Source: Parapedobacter pyrenivorans (GTDB taxonomy: Bacteria > Bacteroidota > Bacteroidia > Sphingobacteriales > Sphingobacteriaceae). From it: 64,000 bases of DNA. The stretch lies in the NCBI RefSeq assembly GCF_014636865.1, contig NZ_BMER01000005.1, forward strand, positions 246,584-310,583. The letters are read 5' to 3'. Numbering within the stretch: position 1 is the first letter of the stretch; every line of letters starts with the position of its first letter. Position numbers and translations under genes: made by a program. Below the pieces are notes generated by a model. That model saw nothing but the letters and a program-made list of their open reading frames with translations, searched no databases and was not told the DNA's origin. Of this stretch, positions 57,156-64,000 are shown piece after piece.

Positions 57156-57163
57156 TACATTTG
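57156..57163 (+). promoter_or_regulatory. -7 promoter box of the 57169 unit
   Basis: TACATTTG fits TAnnTTTG exactly and ends five bases before the ATG at 57169, so the mRNA would start at or next to the start codon. Confidence 0.55.
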
Positions 57164-57168
57164 CCTGT

Positions 57169-58074
57169 ATGAACGAAACAAACCCCATAGTAACCTCCAA
57201 CATCACCCCCGGGATGATCGGCCACTACCGGCAGCTGCTCAGCCTGCGGCACGAAAATACGGATTGGCTCCGCGGCTATAGCGGCTTCGGCTACCAGCTG
57301 CGTGCGTTTACCGCAAGCCATCTTTTTATCATCCGGTTTGATCATGGCTATAGAGAAGGGAGCACGGCGTATTTATCAGTGGTAAACGGTGTTGCCGAAT
57401 GGCGGTATGCAGACTTGGATTGCGGCTATGCGCGGTGTCCTGTAGTGGTTGATCCCGAGGCGATCCGGCAGCTTGACGAGGTGTTTCTGCGCTACTATCG
57501 GCAAAACCGGCTCCCCGATGTGCTGAGCGACGATGGCCAGCACCTATCCGAGCGGCTGGCCTGGCTAAACGAGCATTTCTTTTCGACTGGCGAGGTGGTC
57601 GATTCCACCATCGTGCAGGATGAAGATATGATCGGCGAACTCTTTTGCTGGGACGGGGTGTGGGAGTTTCTGAAATATTTAAGTTTTAATTTAGGGCATT
57701 ACCAGCGTCGGTTTAAGCTGGCGTGGGTAGCCTTGCACAACTATCCGGAGCGCCTGCTTAAAATCCGTTTCGGTCGGCATGTCCGCTTCGTGGATGTAGG
57801 CATGGGGGGAAGTCTCTACCTCCACCTGCTGCTGTGCCTCAACGAAATTTTCTGGCCTTATTTCGAAATCCGGCGCTATCGCAACGGAAACACCGGCCCG
57901 GGAGGCGTGCTTCCCATTCTATCCGTGTACGACTGGAACCGGCTGGAGCAAATGCATGGCTGCGAAGCCATGGATTCAAAATTTGAGCGGATTACCCCGA
58001 AGACGGAGCTCTTTATCCCGACGGACGGAAAGGGGGAGTTCATCCGGCCGTACAACGAACTACTTGGGTTATGA
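57169..58074 (+). CDS. Uncharacterised cytosolic protein
   Basis: This 301-residue protein has no signal peptide or membrane span and no motif I recognise. It is rich in aromatic residues (LRGYSGFGYQLRAFTA, IIRFDHGYREGSTAYLSV) and Tyr/Trp-containing helices (EYKF-like WEFLKYLSFNLGHYQRRFKL). Its stop overlaps the next gene by four bases (ATGA), so they are coupled. Two further genes in this orientation encode a MauE-type membrane protein and a small Cys-containing exported protein. The first gene could be part of the same export or redox unit but nothing shows that directly. Confidence 0.6.
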   Translation: MNETNPIVTSNITPGMIGHYRQLLSLRHENTDWLRGYSGFGYQLRAFTASHLFIIRFDHGYREGSTAYLSVVNGVAEWRYADLDCGYARCPVVVDPEAIRQLDEVFLRYYRQNRLPDVLSDDGQHLSERLAWLNEHFFSTGEVVDSTIVQDEDMIGELFCWDGVWEFLKYLSFNLGHYQRRFKLAWVALHNYPERLLKIRFGRHVRFVDVGMGGSLYLHLLLCLNEIFWPYFEIRRYRNGNTGPGGVLPILSVYDWNRLEQMHGCEAMDSKFERITPKTELFIPTDGKGEFIRPYNELLGL

Positions 58075-58376
58075 ATGCAGTGAAAAAACATCGGGGATGG
58101 ATACTACCGGTTAGCCTTTTTTCGGCAGCTGTGGCATGGGGTGTAGGTGTCTACATGGGCTACAAGCTAGGACTCCGTGCTTACGATGACATCCTCCTAG
58201 ACGAGCTGCTGGCAGAGATTTATTACGCAGACAATCCGGTGGATTGCCCGCCATGTGCGGAAGGAAAACAATACGAGTGGTCCGATGTGGAACCGCCAGC
58301 TGATATTCACCTGCCAGCGGAAGCATTGGAAGTTCCTAAGGCTAAACAGGAGGGAGATACAGCGATGGGACCGTAA
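58071..58376 (+). CDS. Small single-span membrane protein with a Cys pair
   Basis: The 101-residue protein has a membrane span (ILPVSLFSAAVAWGVGVYMGY, about residues 11-31) and a short extracytoplasmic tail with CPPCAEG, a CxxC motif that could take part in redox chemistry. It starts four bases inside the previous gene. After its stop, another frame stays open for about 25 codons (WDRNIPPIRLGQGKAFAL) up to the next gene, so a frameshifted longer C-terminus is possible. No family is recognised. Confidence 0.6.
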   Translation: MNAVKKHRGWILPVSLFSAAVAWGVGVYMGYKLGLRAYDDILLDELLAEIYYADNPVDCPPCAEGKQYEWSDVEPPADIHLPAEALEVPKAKQEGDTAMGP

Positions 58377-58461
58377 TATTCCACCTATCCGGCTAGGCCA
58401 AGGCAAGGCTTTCGCGCTATCCAGCAAGATTGAACAGGAAAACGCAATACCCTAATATACT

Positions 58462-58929
58462 ATGGAAAAGAAAATACGATATTTCGATATTATCCTCCGC
58501 ATCCTTTTCGCGGCCTTGTTTACCTATACAGCCGCGATGAAGCTGATCGACTTTCCCGTTTACCGCATCAAGATGCGACGGCAGCATTTTTTCGAGCCGT
58601 TGAAAGAATGGTTGGTATGGGGTGTGCCCATTGCCGAATTGCTTGTAGCCATTGCTTTGGTGCTTCCGTACCTGGTGGCGTCACCGAAGCTGGCGAGGGT
58701 TAGTTTGATGGGCAACCTCGTGCTGATCGGCGGTTTCACCTTGTATGCGGGCTTGGCAGCTTCGGGCATCTTCGGCTATACACCCTGTGCCTGCGGCGGA
58801 TTATTAGAAGGTATGGGATGGTGGGAACATTTCCTGTTCAACCTGGTATTGACATCGATCGCAGCCATTGGCGTCTGGTTGCATCGGATTAAAAAAGACG
58901 CCGCATTATTCACGTCGGTTTGTGGTTAA
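58462..58929 (+). CDS. MauE/DoxX family redox-associated membrane protein
   Basis: The 155-residue protein has four membrane spans (IILRILFAALFTYTAAMKLI, VPIAELLVAIALVLPYLVA, SLMGNLVLIGGFTLYAGLAA, FLFNLVLTSIAAIGVWL) and the motif GYTPCACGGLLEGMGWWEHF. The two Cys in CACGG are typical of Bacteroidota MauE-like proteins. MauE is needed for disulfide formation in methylamine dehydrogenase; its Bacteroidota relatives pair with small Cys-rich exported proteins, as the next gene here. It may handle disulfides for that protein. Confidence 0.8.
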   Translation: MEKKIRYFDIILRILFAALFTYTAAMKLIDFPVYRIKMRRQHFFEPLKEWLVWGVPIAELLVAIALVLPYLVASPKLARVSLMGNLVLIGGFTLYAGLAASGIFGYTPCACGGLLEGMGWWEHFLFNLVLTSIAAIGVWLHRIKKDAALFTSVCG

Positions 58930-59090
58930 TGATTGATTTCATGTTGGAGCGGCAGTATGCTTAGCGAAAAGCAATACATCAACAGGGGCGACAAATGCCC
59001 AACCTTACAAAGGCTATTTGCTTGCATTTTGGCAAAAGCGCTGCCAGCATCCGCAAGGAAGCGACACGGGCCGATATAAAACCCAAAGTT

Positions 59091-59453
59091 ATGGTTTTAA
59101 GAAAAGTAGTAGGTTTATTTATGGTGGCAGTGATGCTGTGTACTACCTTGATAACGGTAGCCAAGCATCGCGCCGAGCGTGCAGCAGCAGCAGGGCTGCA
59201 AACACAAGAATGGTTATTTGACGAAAGTGAACCCGATCCCACCAATCCGGAAAACTATACGATGTATACCGAAGCAGGCGGCTTAGATGCCGAATGCGAA
59301 AAGGTATCCGGAATATGCGGTATCATCGCACCGGTGGATCCCTCGAGTTCGCCTTCAGATCCCAAGCCGCTTATCGATGAGCAGCTGGAGGAGCGGATTG
59401 AGCAAGAGGATGATTCACAAAATGATGTATTCCTTTTGCCAAGGGCAAATTAA
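59091..59453 (+). CDS. DUF6520-like small exported protein
   Basis: The 120-residue protein has a signal peptide (VVGLFMVAVMLCTTLITVA) and a short mature part with a CEKVSGICG Cys pair, the layout of DUF6520 proteins, which are found next to MauE-type membrane proteins and thioredoxin-like genes in Bacteroidota. The tail is acidic. The ATG at 59091 precedes the signal peptide; the frame is open from 58995 but those residues lack sense. Together with the MauE-type gene it could form a disulfide-exchange unit. A strong terminator follows. Confidence 0.65.
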   Translation: MVLRKVVGLFMVAVMLCTTLITVAKHRAERAAAAGLQTQEWLFDESEPDPTNPENYTMYTEAGGLDAECEKVSGICGIIAPVDPSSSPSDPKPLIDEQLEERIEQEDDSQNDVFLLPRAN

Positions 59454-59459
59454 AAAGAC

Positions 59460-59493
59460 GGGAAGTTGCCTCATTGGGGCAACTTCCCTTTTC
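59460..59493. terminator. Bidirectional Rho-independent terminator
   Basis: GGGAAGTTGCC (59460-59470) pairs with GGCAACTTCCC (59478-59488) around a 7-nt loop, with T residues after it on the plus strand and A residues before it, so it serves both converging units. Confidence 0.92.
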
Positions 59494-59497
59494 ACTA

Positions 59498-60874
59498 TTA
59501 CCGTGCGTTTTGTTCGATGCCCGTCTGTTGCACTACGTTAGCCGGTATCAAAAACGTGTATCGAGCGTCATCAGGGTTCAAGGTATAAGTCTCACTACCC
59601 ATGCTGCGGGTCAATGTTTTTGCAAACCTCGGGTCTTTATTCAGCCTTCTAAGATCACTCCAGCGTATACCGGCTCTAAAAGCCAGTTCCTTGTTTCTTT
59701 CTGCGATAATCAGCTGCAACGCTTCATCGGCGTCTGTGGCTTGATAAGGAATAAACTCAGATTTCTCCCATCGGGTTACCAGTAACGTGTTCAGGCTCTC
59801 AATTGCGAGATCGGCGTTGCTCAACCTCGCGTGGCATTCTGCTTTGATGAGCCACAGTTCATCGGTTGCCAAGCCGGCAAAGGGAATACCCGGATTGGTG
59901 CCGTAATCGCCCTTGAAATGATAGGTTCCATCGGCATTTTGTCGATAGTATACCTGTTTACGTAAGTCGGCGTCGTGATACGAAGCATACAAAACGGAGT
60001 CAACCCTGGCTCTGGGCGTTACGAATCCTCCGCCTCCATTCGGTATTTGCGCATGAAACAACACCTCGATGTTGAGCACTTCAATCGGCTTTGTTGCCAG
60101 CGGGTCCAAGTCATTAAAGTCCATCAACCCATCTTCCAATTCCAGTGCTGCGTTGGCGTGATCTAAGCTACGCTGGTAATCGCCCATGATGAGGTAGACC
60201 CTTGCCAACGCTGCATGTGCCGCGGCTTTATCGGGGCGCACGGCCACTGGAGAACTGGTAGGCAGCAAATCAATTGCGCGGGAGAGATCTGTTATGATCT
60301 GTTGGTATGTCTCCGCCAGCGATGAACGTGTAGTAGGAGCCTCGATATTAGGCGAGAGCCGCAGCGGAATTCCTAACGATTGGTCCGCCGAGCCACTATC
60401 AAATGGAACGGCAAAAAGTTGGGCCAGTTGGAAAAAGCACCACCCCCGGATAAAGTGCGCAGTACCTTGGATACGTTTCCTGTCCGTCTCCGTCAAATTT
60501 CCGGCTTCGGCGCTTCCAGCCTCTTCCAGTACCACATTTACGTCAAAGATATTGAGGTACAAATTGTTCCAATCGCGATCTGCTGAGGCGTCCGGCGCCC
60601 ACAGGTAAATGTTCCGGGCGTCAAACGCGTCGTTGAGGCGGTTGAAATCGGCCTCCAACAGGTAGTAGTAGTCTGCCGCAACGTCACCCGCGTAGGCATA
60701 AGAGGTGTTTCGCCTGGTTTCATTATCCAGAATCGCTTGGAGATCTTTGAGCGTTTTCGGTACGGCGAGTGAACTGTCTGGCTTCACGTCGAGGTATCTA
60801 GCGCAAGAGGCCAGCATTGTTATGCACGCAAGCGAGACCAAATGAAGCGTCATATTTCGTGTCTTTTTATCCAT
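59498..60874 (-). CDS. SusD/RagB family glycan-binding lipoprotein
   Basis: The 458-residue protein has a lipoprotein signal (ITMLASC, Cys24), the RIQGTAHFIRGWCFFQLAQLF motif, SLGIPLRLSPNIEAPTTRSS, and the end motif LIIAERNKELAFRAGIRWSDLRRLNK. It belongs to the second, shorter type of SusD. It starts four bases after the stop of the SusC gene and is the last gene of glycan locus 3 visible here. No accessory lipoprotein follows it, as the terminator comes directly downstream. Confidence 0.93.
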   Translation of the reverse strand: MDKKTRNMTLHLVSLACITMLASCARYLDVKPDSSLAVPKTLKDLQAILDNETRRNTSYAYAGDVAADYYYLLEADFNRLNDAFDARNIYLWAPDASADRDWNNLYLNIFDVNVVLEEAGSAEAGNLTETDRKRIQGTAHFIRGWCFFQLAQLFAVPFDSGSADQSLGIPLRLSPNIEAPTTRSSLAETYQQIITDLSRAIDLLPTSSPVAVRPDKAAAHAALARVYLIMGDYQRSLDHANAALELEDGLMDFNDLDPLATKPIEVLNIEVLFHAQIPNGGGGFVTPRARVDSVLYASYHDADLRKQVYYRQNADGTYHFKGDYGTNPGIPFAGLATDELWLIKAECHARLSNADLAIESLNTLLVTRWEKSEFIPYQATDADEALQLIIAERNKELAFRAGIRWSDLRRLNKDPRFAKTLTRSMGSETYTLNPDDARYTFLIPANVVQQTGIEQNAR

Positions 60875-60878
60875 GATA

Positions 60879-63800
60879 TTAAAAGGTTAGGTTTAAACCC
60901 AATGATAAGCTAAAGGGCGATGGATAACTGCGGGTATCGGGATCGATGCCCAAGTTGTTGGCACGCCAGATAATCGGTAAGTTGCGGGCATATACGGTTA
61001 TGGACGCTGATCGAGCCGGGAGTGCGGGAAACGTAGCTTTGTCTAACCGATAGCTCAGGTTGATATCTTGCAAGCGGATATGGTCTCCCCGCTCAACGGT
61101 TGCTTCCGAATCGCGATATACTTCGTCCCTACGGCTATCCGCCGGGTACACCATGGAAGGTACAGCAGTATGCTGTTCATCCCCCGGCTGCTGCCAGCGG
61201 TCATAATAGTCTCCGTGCGCTACGACACCATTATTAAGTAACCCGACATAGCTGACCGTCGGTTTTCTGAAATAATAACCTGTTCGATACGTGATGTTAG
61301 CCGAAAGGCTCAAACCAAGCAAAGACCAGGTATTTCGAAGTGAGCCGAACGTACGCGGTAAGGCCGATCCATGAAACACCAAATCATCCAACGTTGCGTT
61401 GTTGATGATATCGATATAATTTGAAGACAATTCACCGTTTGCGTAGGCCCTCGGGTTGCCGTTTGCAGGGTCAAGGCCGCCCCAGCGATAGCTCACGATG
61501 TTATATGCATCGTGGCCTTCTATCGGAATTAAGTTAGCACCGTTGCCCACGTATGCACTCGCGCGGCTCCGTTCTACAAGATATTTGGTGATTTCTGTCT
61601 TATTAACGGAAAGGAAGAAATCGGTACTCCACGCCAATGCGCCTTGCAGATTTCGGCTGTTGAGGCTAACGTCCCAGCCTTTCGTCTTTAATTGAGCAAC
61701 ATTCCGTGTCAGCGTACTAAATCCGGTGGTCATATCAGCCGGAACGGCGGCAATCAGATCCGAAGCGTTTTTTTGGAAGTACTCGATACTCCCCGAGATG
61801 CGATGGTCTTTCAACCCAAAGTCGAGCGCCAGGTTTGTCGTCGCTATGTTTTCCCAACGCAGATCAGCGTTGGGCGGATTCATGATCAGGGCATATTGAT
61901 TCCTTCCCAAAGACGACACGCCGCGGTAGTCGATTGTAGTCACAGCCGCAATGGAATTATTGACATTTCCACTGTGGCCGTATGTTGCGCGCAGTGAAAG
62001 TTGCGGCAGCCATTGCCATGCGTAAAATGATGCGTTGGACACCTGCCATTTGTAGCCCGCAGACCAAAGCGGTTTCCATTTGTTGTTGGTGGTTACGCCA
62101 AACAGGTTGGAAGCGTCCCGTCTGGCACTTGCCGTAAACACATGGTCGGTTTTGTAGGTGTAGGATGCGTTGGCGAATATCGATACAAACCGGTTCATCC
62201 GGCCTGCAAAAGTTGGAGCTTGCCCCAATTGGCTATCAAACGCCATCCCTCCATAAATCGGATACCTGTTTACCATATCAATCGGTTGGGCCAGCATCAG
62301 CTCATCGTCATACCCGAATGCGGCAGAAGCGTACGTAGATTCCTCGATCTGCCTGATTTCCCCTCCCGCCAGTACGATCAAGCGGTGGTTCCTTGTCCAA
62401 TCCTTTGCAAAGTTGAGCTGCCCGCGTATGTTATGCGCTCGGCGGTTGCTTTCCTGCAATTGAAGGATACCGCCTAGGGGCAATGGATGGTACACATTAT
62501 CGCCATTGATTTGCGTAAACCGGTTTATCTGGTTGCGTGTAGAAAATGTCTGGTCGCTGCGGTGGTTTCTGCTACCGGTTTGCTGATGTTGATACTGGTA
62601 GCGCACCTCGGCATTTAAAGCCGGTACCAGTTGGTATCTTGCTGAAAGATTGATTAACAGGTCGTTTACCCGAGCAGTATTGTCGGCCAGATCGATCTCC
62701 TCCAGCGGGCGGTAGTGCCAGTCAAGCAACTTGCCGCTGCCTACCGTATCCACGAATCCAAGACGATAAGTATGCTCCAGTATGGCCGGCCGGCCGTCAT
62801 CGTCTACCAACCGAGCGTACGGATATACCGTTCCGGTGGCGCCGGTCCGCAGCTCGCCGAGACCATTATTCTCCGAGAGGCTGTTTACATACATGATATT
62901 GGCCTGTAGCTGCAAATGCTTGATCGGATTGAAGGTGCTTTGCGTGCGTAAAGTAATGCGTTGGGAGCCATCTCCAACCTGATGATTGCGGGCCTTATCC
63001 ATTCCGCCAGCTATGAAATAGCTCAACCGGTCGCCGCCACCGTTCATATTCAGCGCATACTGCTGGGCGAGCGGTCTTTGGTACACATAATTTGCTAGGT
63101 CGTGCCGGATATCGCGTGTGCGCAGCCCATTCAGCAACCGTTGTGCCTCTTCGTCCGATAACTCACCTTGGCGCTGTTTTTCCATGATTTCCACGGCAGG
63201 TGTGATGACAGGCCAGCTAACGGTATTTGCCAAGTCGTTGTCAAATGCACCTTGCTCAAACAGGAAGTGCTCGATATCGATAAAATCCGAAGGGCTCATT
63301 TGCGGCTGGTAAAAAAGGTCCACGCGATCTTGCATGGAAACATTTGCCGTTACCGACACCGAGAACGGTTTGTTTAGTGCCGCCTTTTTGGTAGTAATGA
63401 CTACCACCCCATTACCGGCCTGTGCACCCCATATCGATGCTGCGGCAGCATCTTTTAAGAAGGTGATTCGCTCCACATCGTTTGGATTGATGTTTTGGAT
63501 ATCACCCTCATAGGGAAAATCGTCAACAACAATCAATGGTTGGGCGACTTGGGGTGATATGCTGCTTAGGCCGCGTATCCGGAAGGCTGTGTTACTTCCA
63601 CCCCGTTTGTCAAACAACATGCCGGGCACCAATCCATCAAGGCGGCTGATTACATCCTGGCTGATCTGCCGATTAAACAGCTTGCTGTCTACTTGCTCAA
63701 ACGAACCGGTAAGCCGGTCTTTTGGTAAGTTTTGATAGCCTGTTGATACCATTACTTCCTCGATGACGTTGGAGGTGCGCTGAAGGTTGATGCTTATGGG

Positions 63801-63998
63801 CGCAGGCGGGGGCACTTTTATCAGGGTGTCAATCGCGGAATAGCCCAAGTGCGCGATGTGTAACTGCACATTCCCGCTATCGCGGATGATAAAGGAAAAG
63901 CGGCCATTGGCATCCGTGTAAGTGCCCGACTGGCTGCTGGCTACTTTGATGGATGCCCCGTGAATGGCCGTACCATGCTGTGCATCGGTGATGGAGCC
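60879..63998 (-). CDS. SusC/RagA TonB-dependent transporter, N-terminus outside the window
   Basis: The frame is open to the window edge, so the start is missing; 1039 residues are visible. The first residues (HGASIKVASSQSGTYTDANG) belong to a carboxypeptidase-regulatory-like domain. The plug follows (MVSTGYQNLPKDRLTGSFEQ, FRIRGLSSISPQVAQPLIVV, FLKDAAAASIWGAQAGNGVV) and the barrel ends SLGLNLTF. Whether an STN domain precedes it, which would show ECF/FecR control, cannot be seen. It pairs with the SusD gene four bases downstream. Confidence 0.94.
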   Translation of the reverse strand, partial: GSITDAQHGTAIHGASIKVASSQSGTYTDANGRFSFIIRDSGNVQLHIAHLGYSAIDTLIKVPPPAPISINLQRTSNVIEEVMVSTGYQNLPKDRLTGSFEQVDSKLFNRQISQDVISRLDGLVPGMLFDKRGGSNTAFRIRGLSSISPQVAQPLIVVDDFPYEGDIQNINPNDVERITFLKDAAAASIWGAQAGNGVVVITTKKAALNKPFSVSVTANVSMQDRVDLFYQPQMSPSDFIDIEHFLFEQGAFDNDLANTVSWPVITPAVEIMEKQRQGELSDEEAQRLLNGLRTRDIRHDLANYVYQRPLAQQYALNMNGGGDRLSYFIAGGMDKARNHQVGDGSQRITLRTQSTFNPIKHLQLQANIMYVNSLSENNGLGELRTGATGTVYPYARLVDDDGRPAILEHTYRLGFVDTVGSGKLLDWHYRPLEEIDLADNTARVNDLLINLSARYQLVPALNAEVRYQYQHQQTGSRNHRSDQTFSTRNQINRFTQINGDNVYHPLPLGGILQLQESNRRAHNIRGQLNFAKDWTRNHRLIVLAGGEIRQIEESTYASAAFGYDDELMLAQPIDMVNRYPIYGGMAFDSQLGQAPTFAGRMNRFVSIFANASYTYKTDHVFTASARRDASNLFGVTTNNKWKPLWSAGYKWQVSNASFYAWQWLPQLSLRATYGHSGNVNNSIAAVTTIDYRGVSSLGRNQYALIMNPPNADLRWENIATTNLALDFGLKDHRISGSIEYFQKNASDLIAAVPADMTTGFSTLTRNVAQLKTKGWDVSLNSRNLQGALAWSTDFFLSVNKTEITKYLVERSRASAYVGNGANLIPIEGHDAYNIVSYRWGGLDPANGNPRAYANGELSSNYIDIINNATLDDLVFHGSALPRTFGSLRNTWSLLGLSLSANITYRTGYYFRKPTVSYVGLLNNGVVAHGDYYDRWQQPGDEQHTAVPSMVYPADSRRDEVYRDSEATVERGDHIRLQDINLSYRLDKATFPALPARSASITVYARNLPIIWRANNLGIDPDTRSYPSPFSLSLGLNLTF

Positions 63999-64000
63999 TG

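Noticed and set aside
1-64000. tRNA or rRNA genes
   Set aside because: No cloverleaf with a TTCRANNC-type arm or rRNA core was seen in the gaps; a covariance-model scan would be needed to exclude a missed tRNA.

Overview
The window comes from a member of the Bacteroidota, most likely a Sphingobacteriales or Chitinophagales relative with moderately high GC. The support is three SusC/SusD pairs, a PorP/SprF (type IX secretion) C-terminus, a hybrid two-component sensor, an ECF sigma/FecR pair, many lipoproteins with an early Cys, few Shine-Dalgarno sites, and many promoters fitting the Bacteroidota -7 box TAnnTTTG. The genus cannot be set from sequence reading alone. I saw no rRNA, tRNA, CRISPR array or insertion-sequence transposase.

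Layout. 1-4573: a partial PorP/SprF gene, an Smr protein, an HxlR regulator, a VOC protein, a Tat-exported Gfo/Idh/MocA oxidoreductase and a ChaA-type antiporter. 4871-15132: glycan locus 1, with ECF sigma factor, FecR anti-sigma, a SusC carrying an STN signalling domain, SusD, a PKD lipoprotein, a DUF5009-type membrane acyltransferase and a DUF4874/DUF4832 protein. 15144-26684: regulatory and stress genes (LysR/MdaB pair, tandem SRPBCC protein, GlxA-type regulator, a PIN toxin-antitoxin pair, DinB, Crp, XRE-membrane regulator) and two orphan AAA ATPases. 26924-42501: glycan locus 2 on the minus strand (SusC, SusD, DUF4959/DUF5000 and DUF4998 lipoproteins, MocA oxidoreductase, HEAT protein, six-hairpin glycosidase), with a divergent hybrid two-component regulator. 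42592-45208: a second PIN pair and a compact four-gene DUF5675 cassette. 45212-50285: a strongly structured leader or RNA, an alpha-CTD-like small protein, and a minus-strand unit of small peptide, LpxL-like acyltransferase, membrane histidine kinase and LytTR regulator, facing an AraC regulator. 50397-55792: a third AAA ATPase, then an AraC...YCII locus interrupted by a frameshifted zeta toxin with its antitoxin and by an AbiEi-Fic fusion. 55871-59453: membrane proteins including a MauE/DoxX-type gene. 59498-64000: glycan locus 3 (SusD and a SusC that runs off the window).

The most notable points are these. First, the peptide/acyltransferase/kinase/LytTR unit has the gene order of an Agr-like signalling locus but carries an acyltransferase-fold enzyme in the place of AgrB; its 49-residue peptide gene is easily missed. 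Second, each of the three orphan ATPases and the Fic fusion has its own iterated motif overlapping its promoter, and a similar array sits without an ATPase at 45284-45340. Third, three unrelated minus-strand genes end in the same 20-bp sequence, as if cassettes had been inserted between an araC gene and its YCII neighbour. Fourth, about 130 nt of self-complementary sequence lies upstream of the alpha-CTD-like gene.
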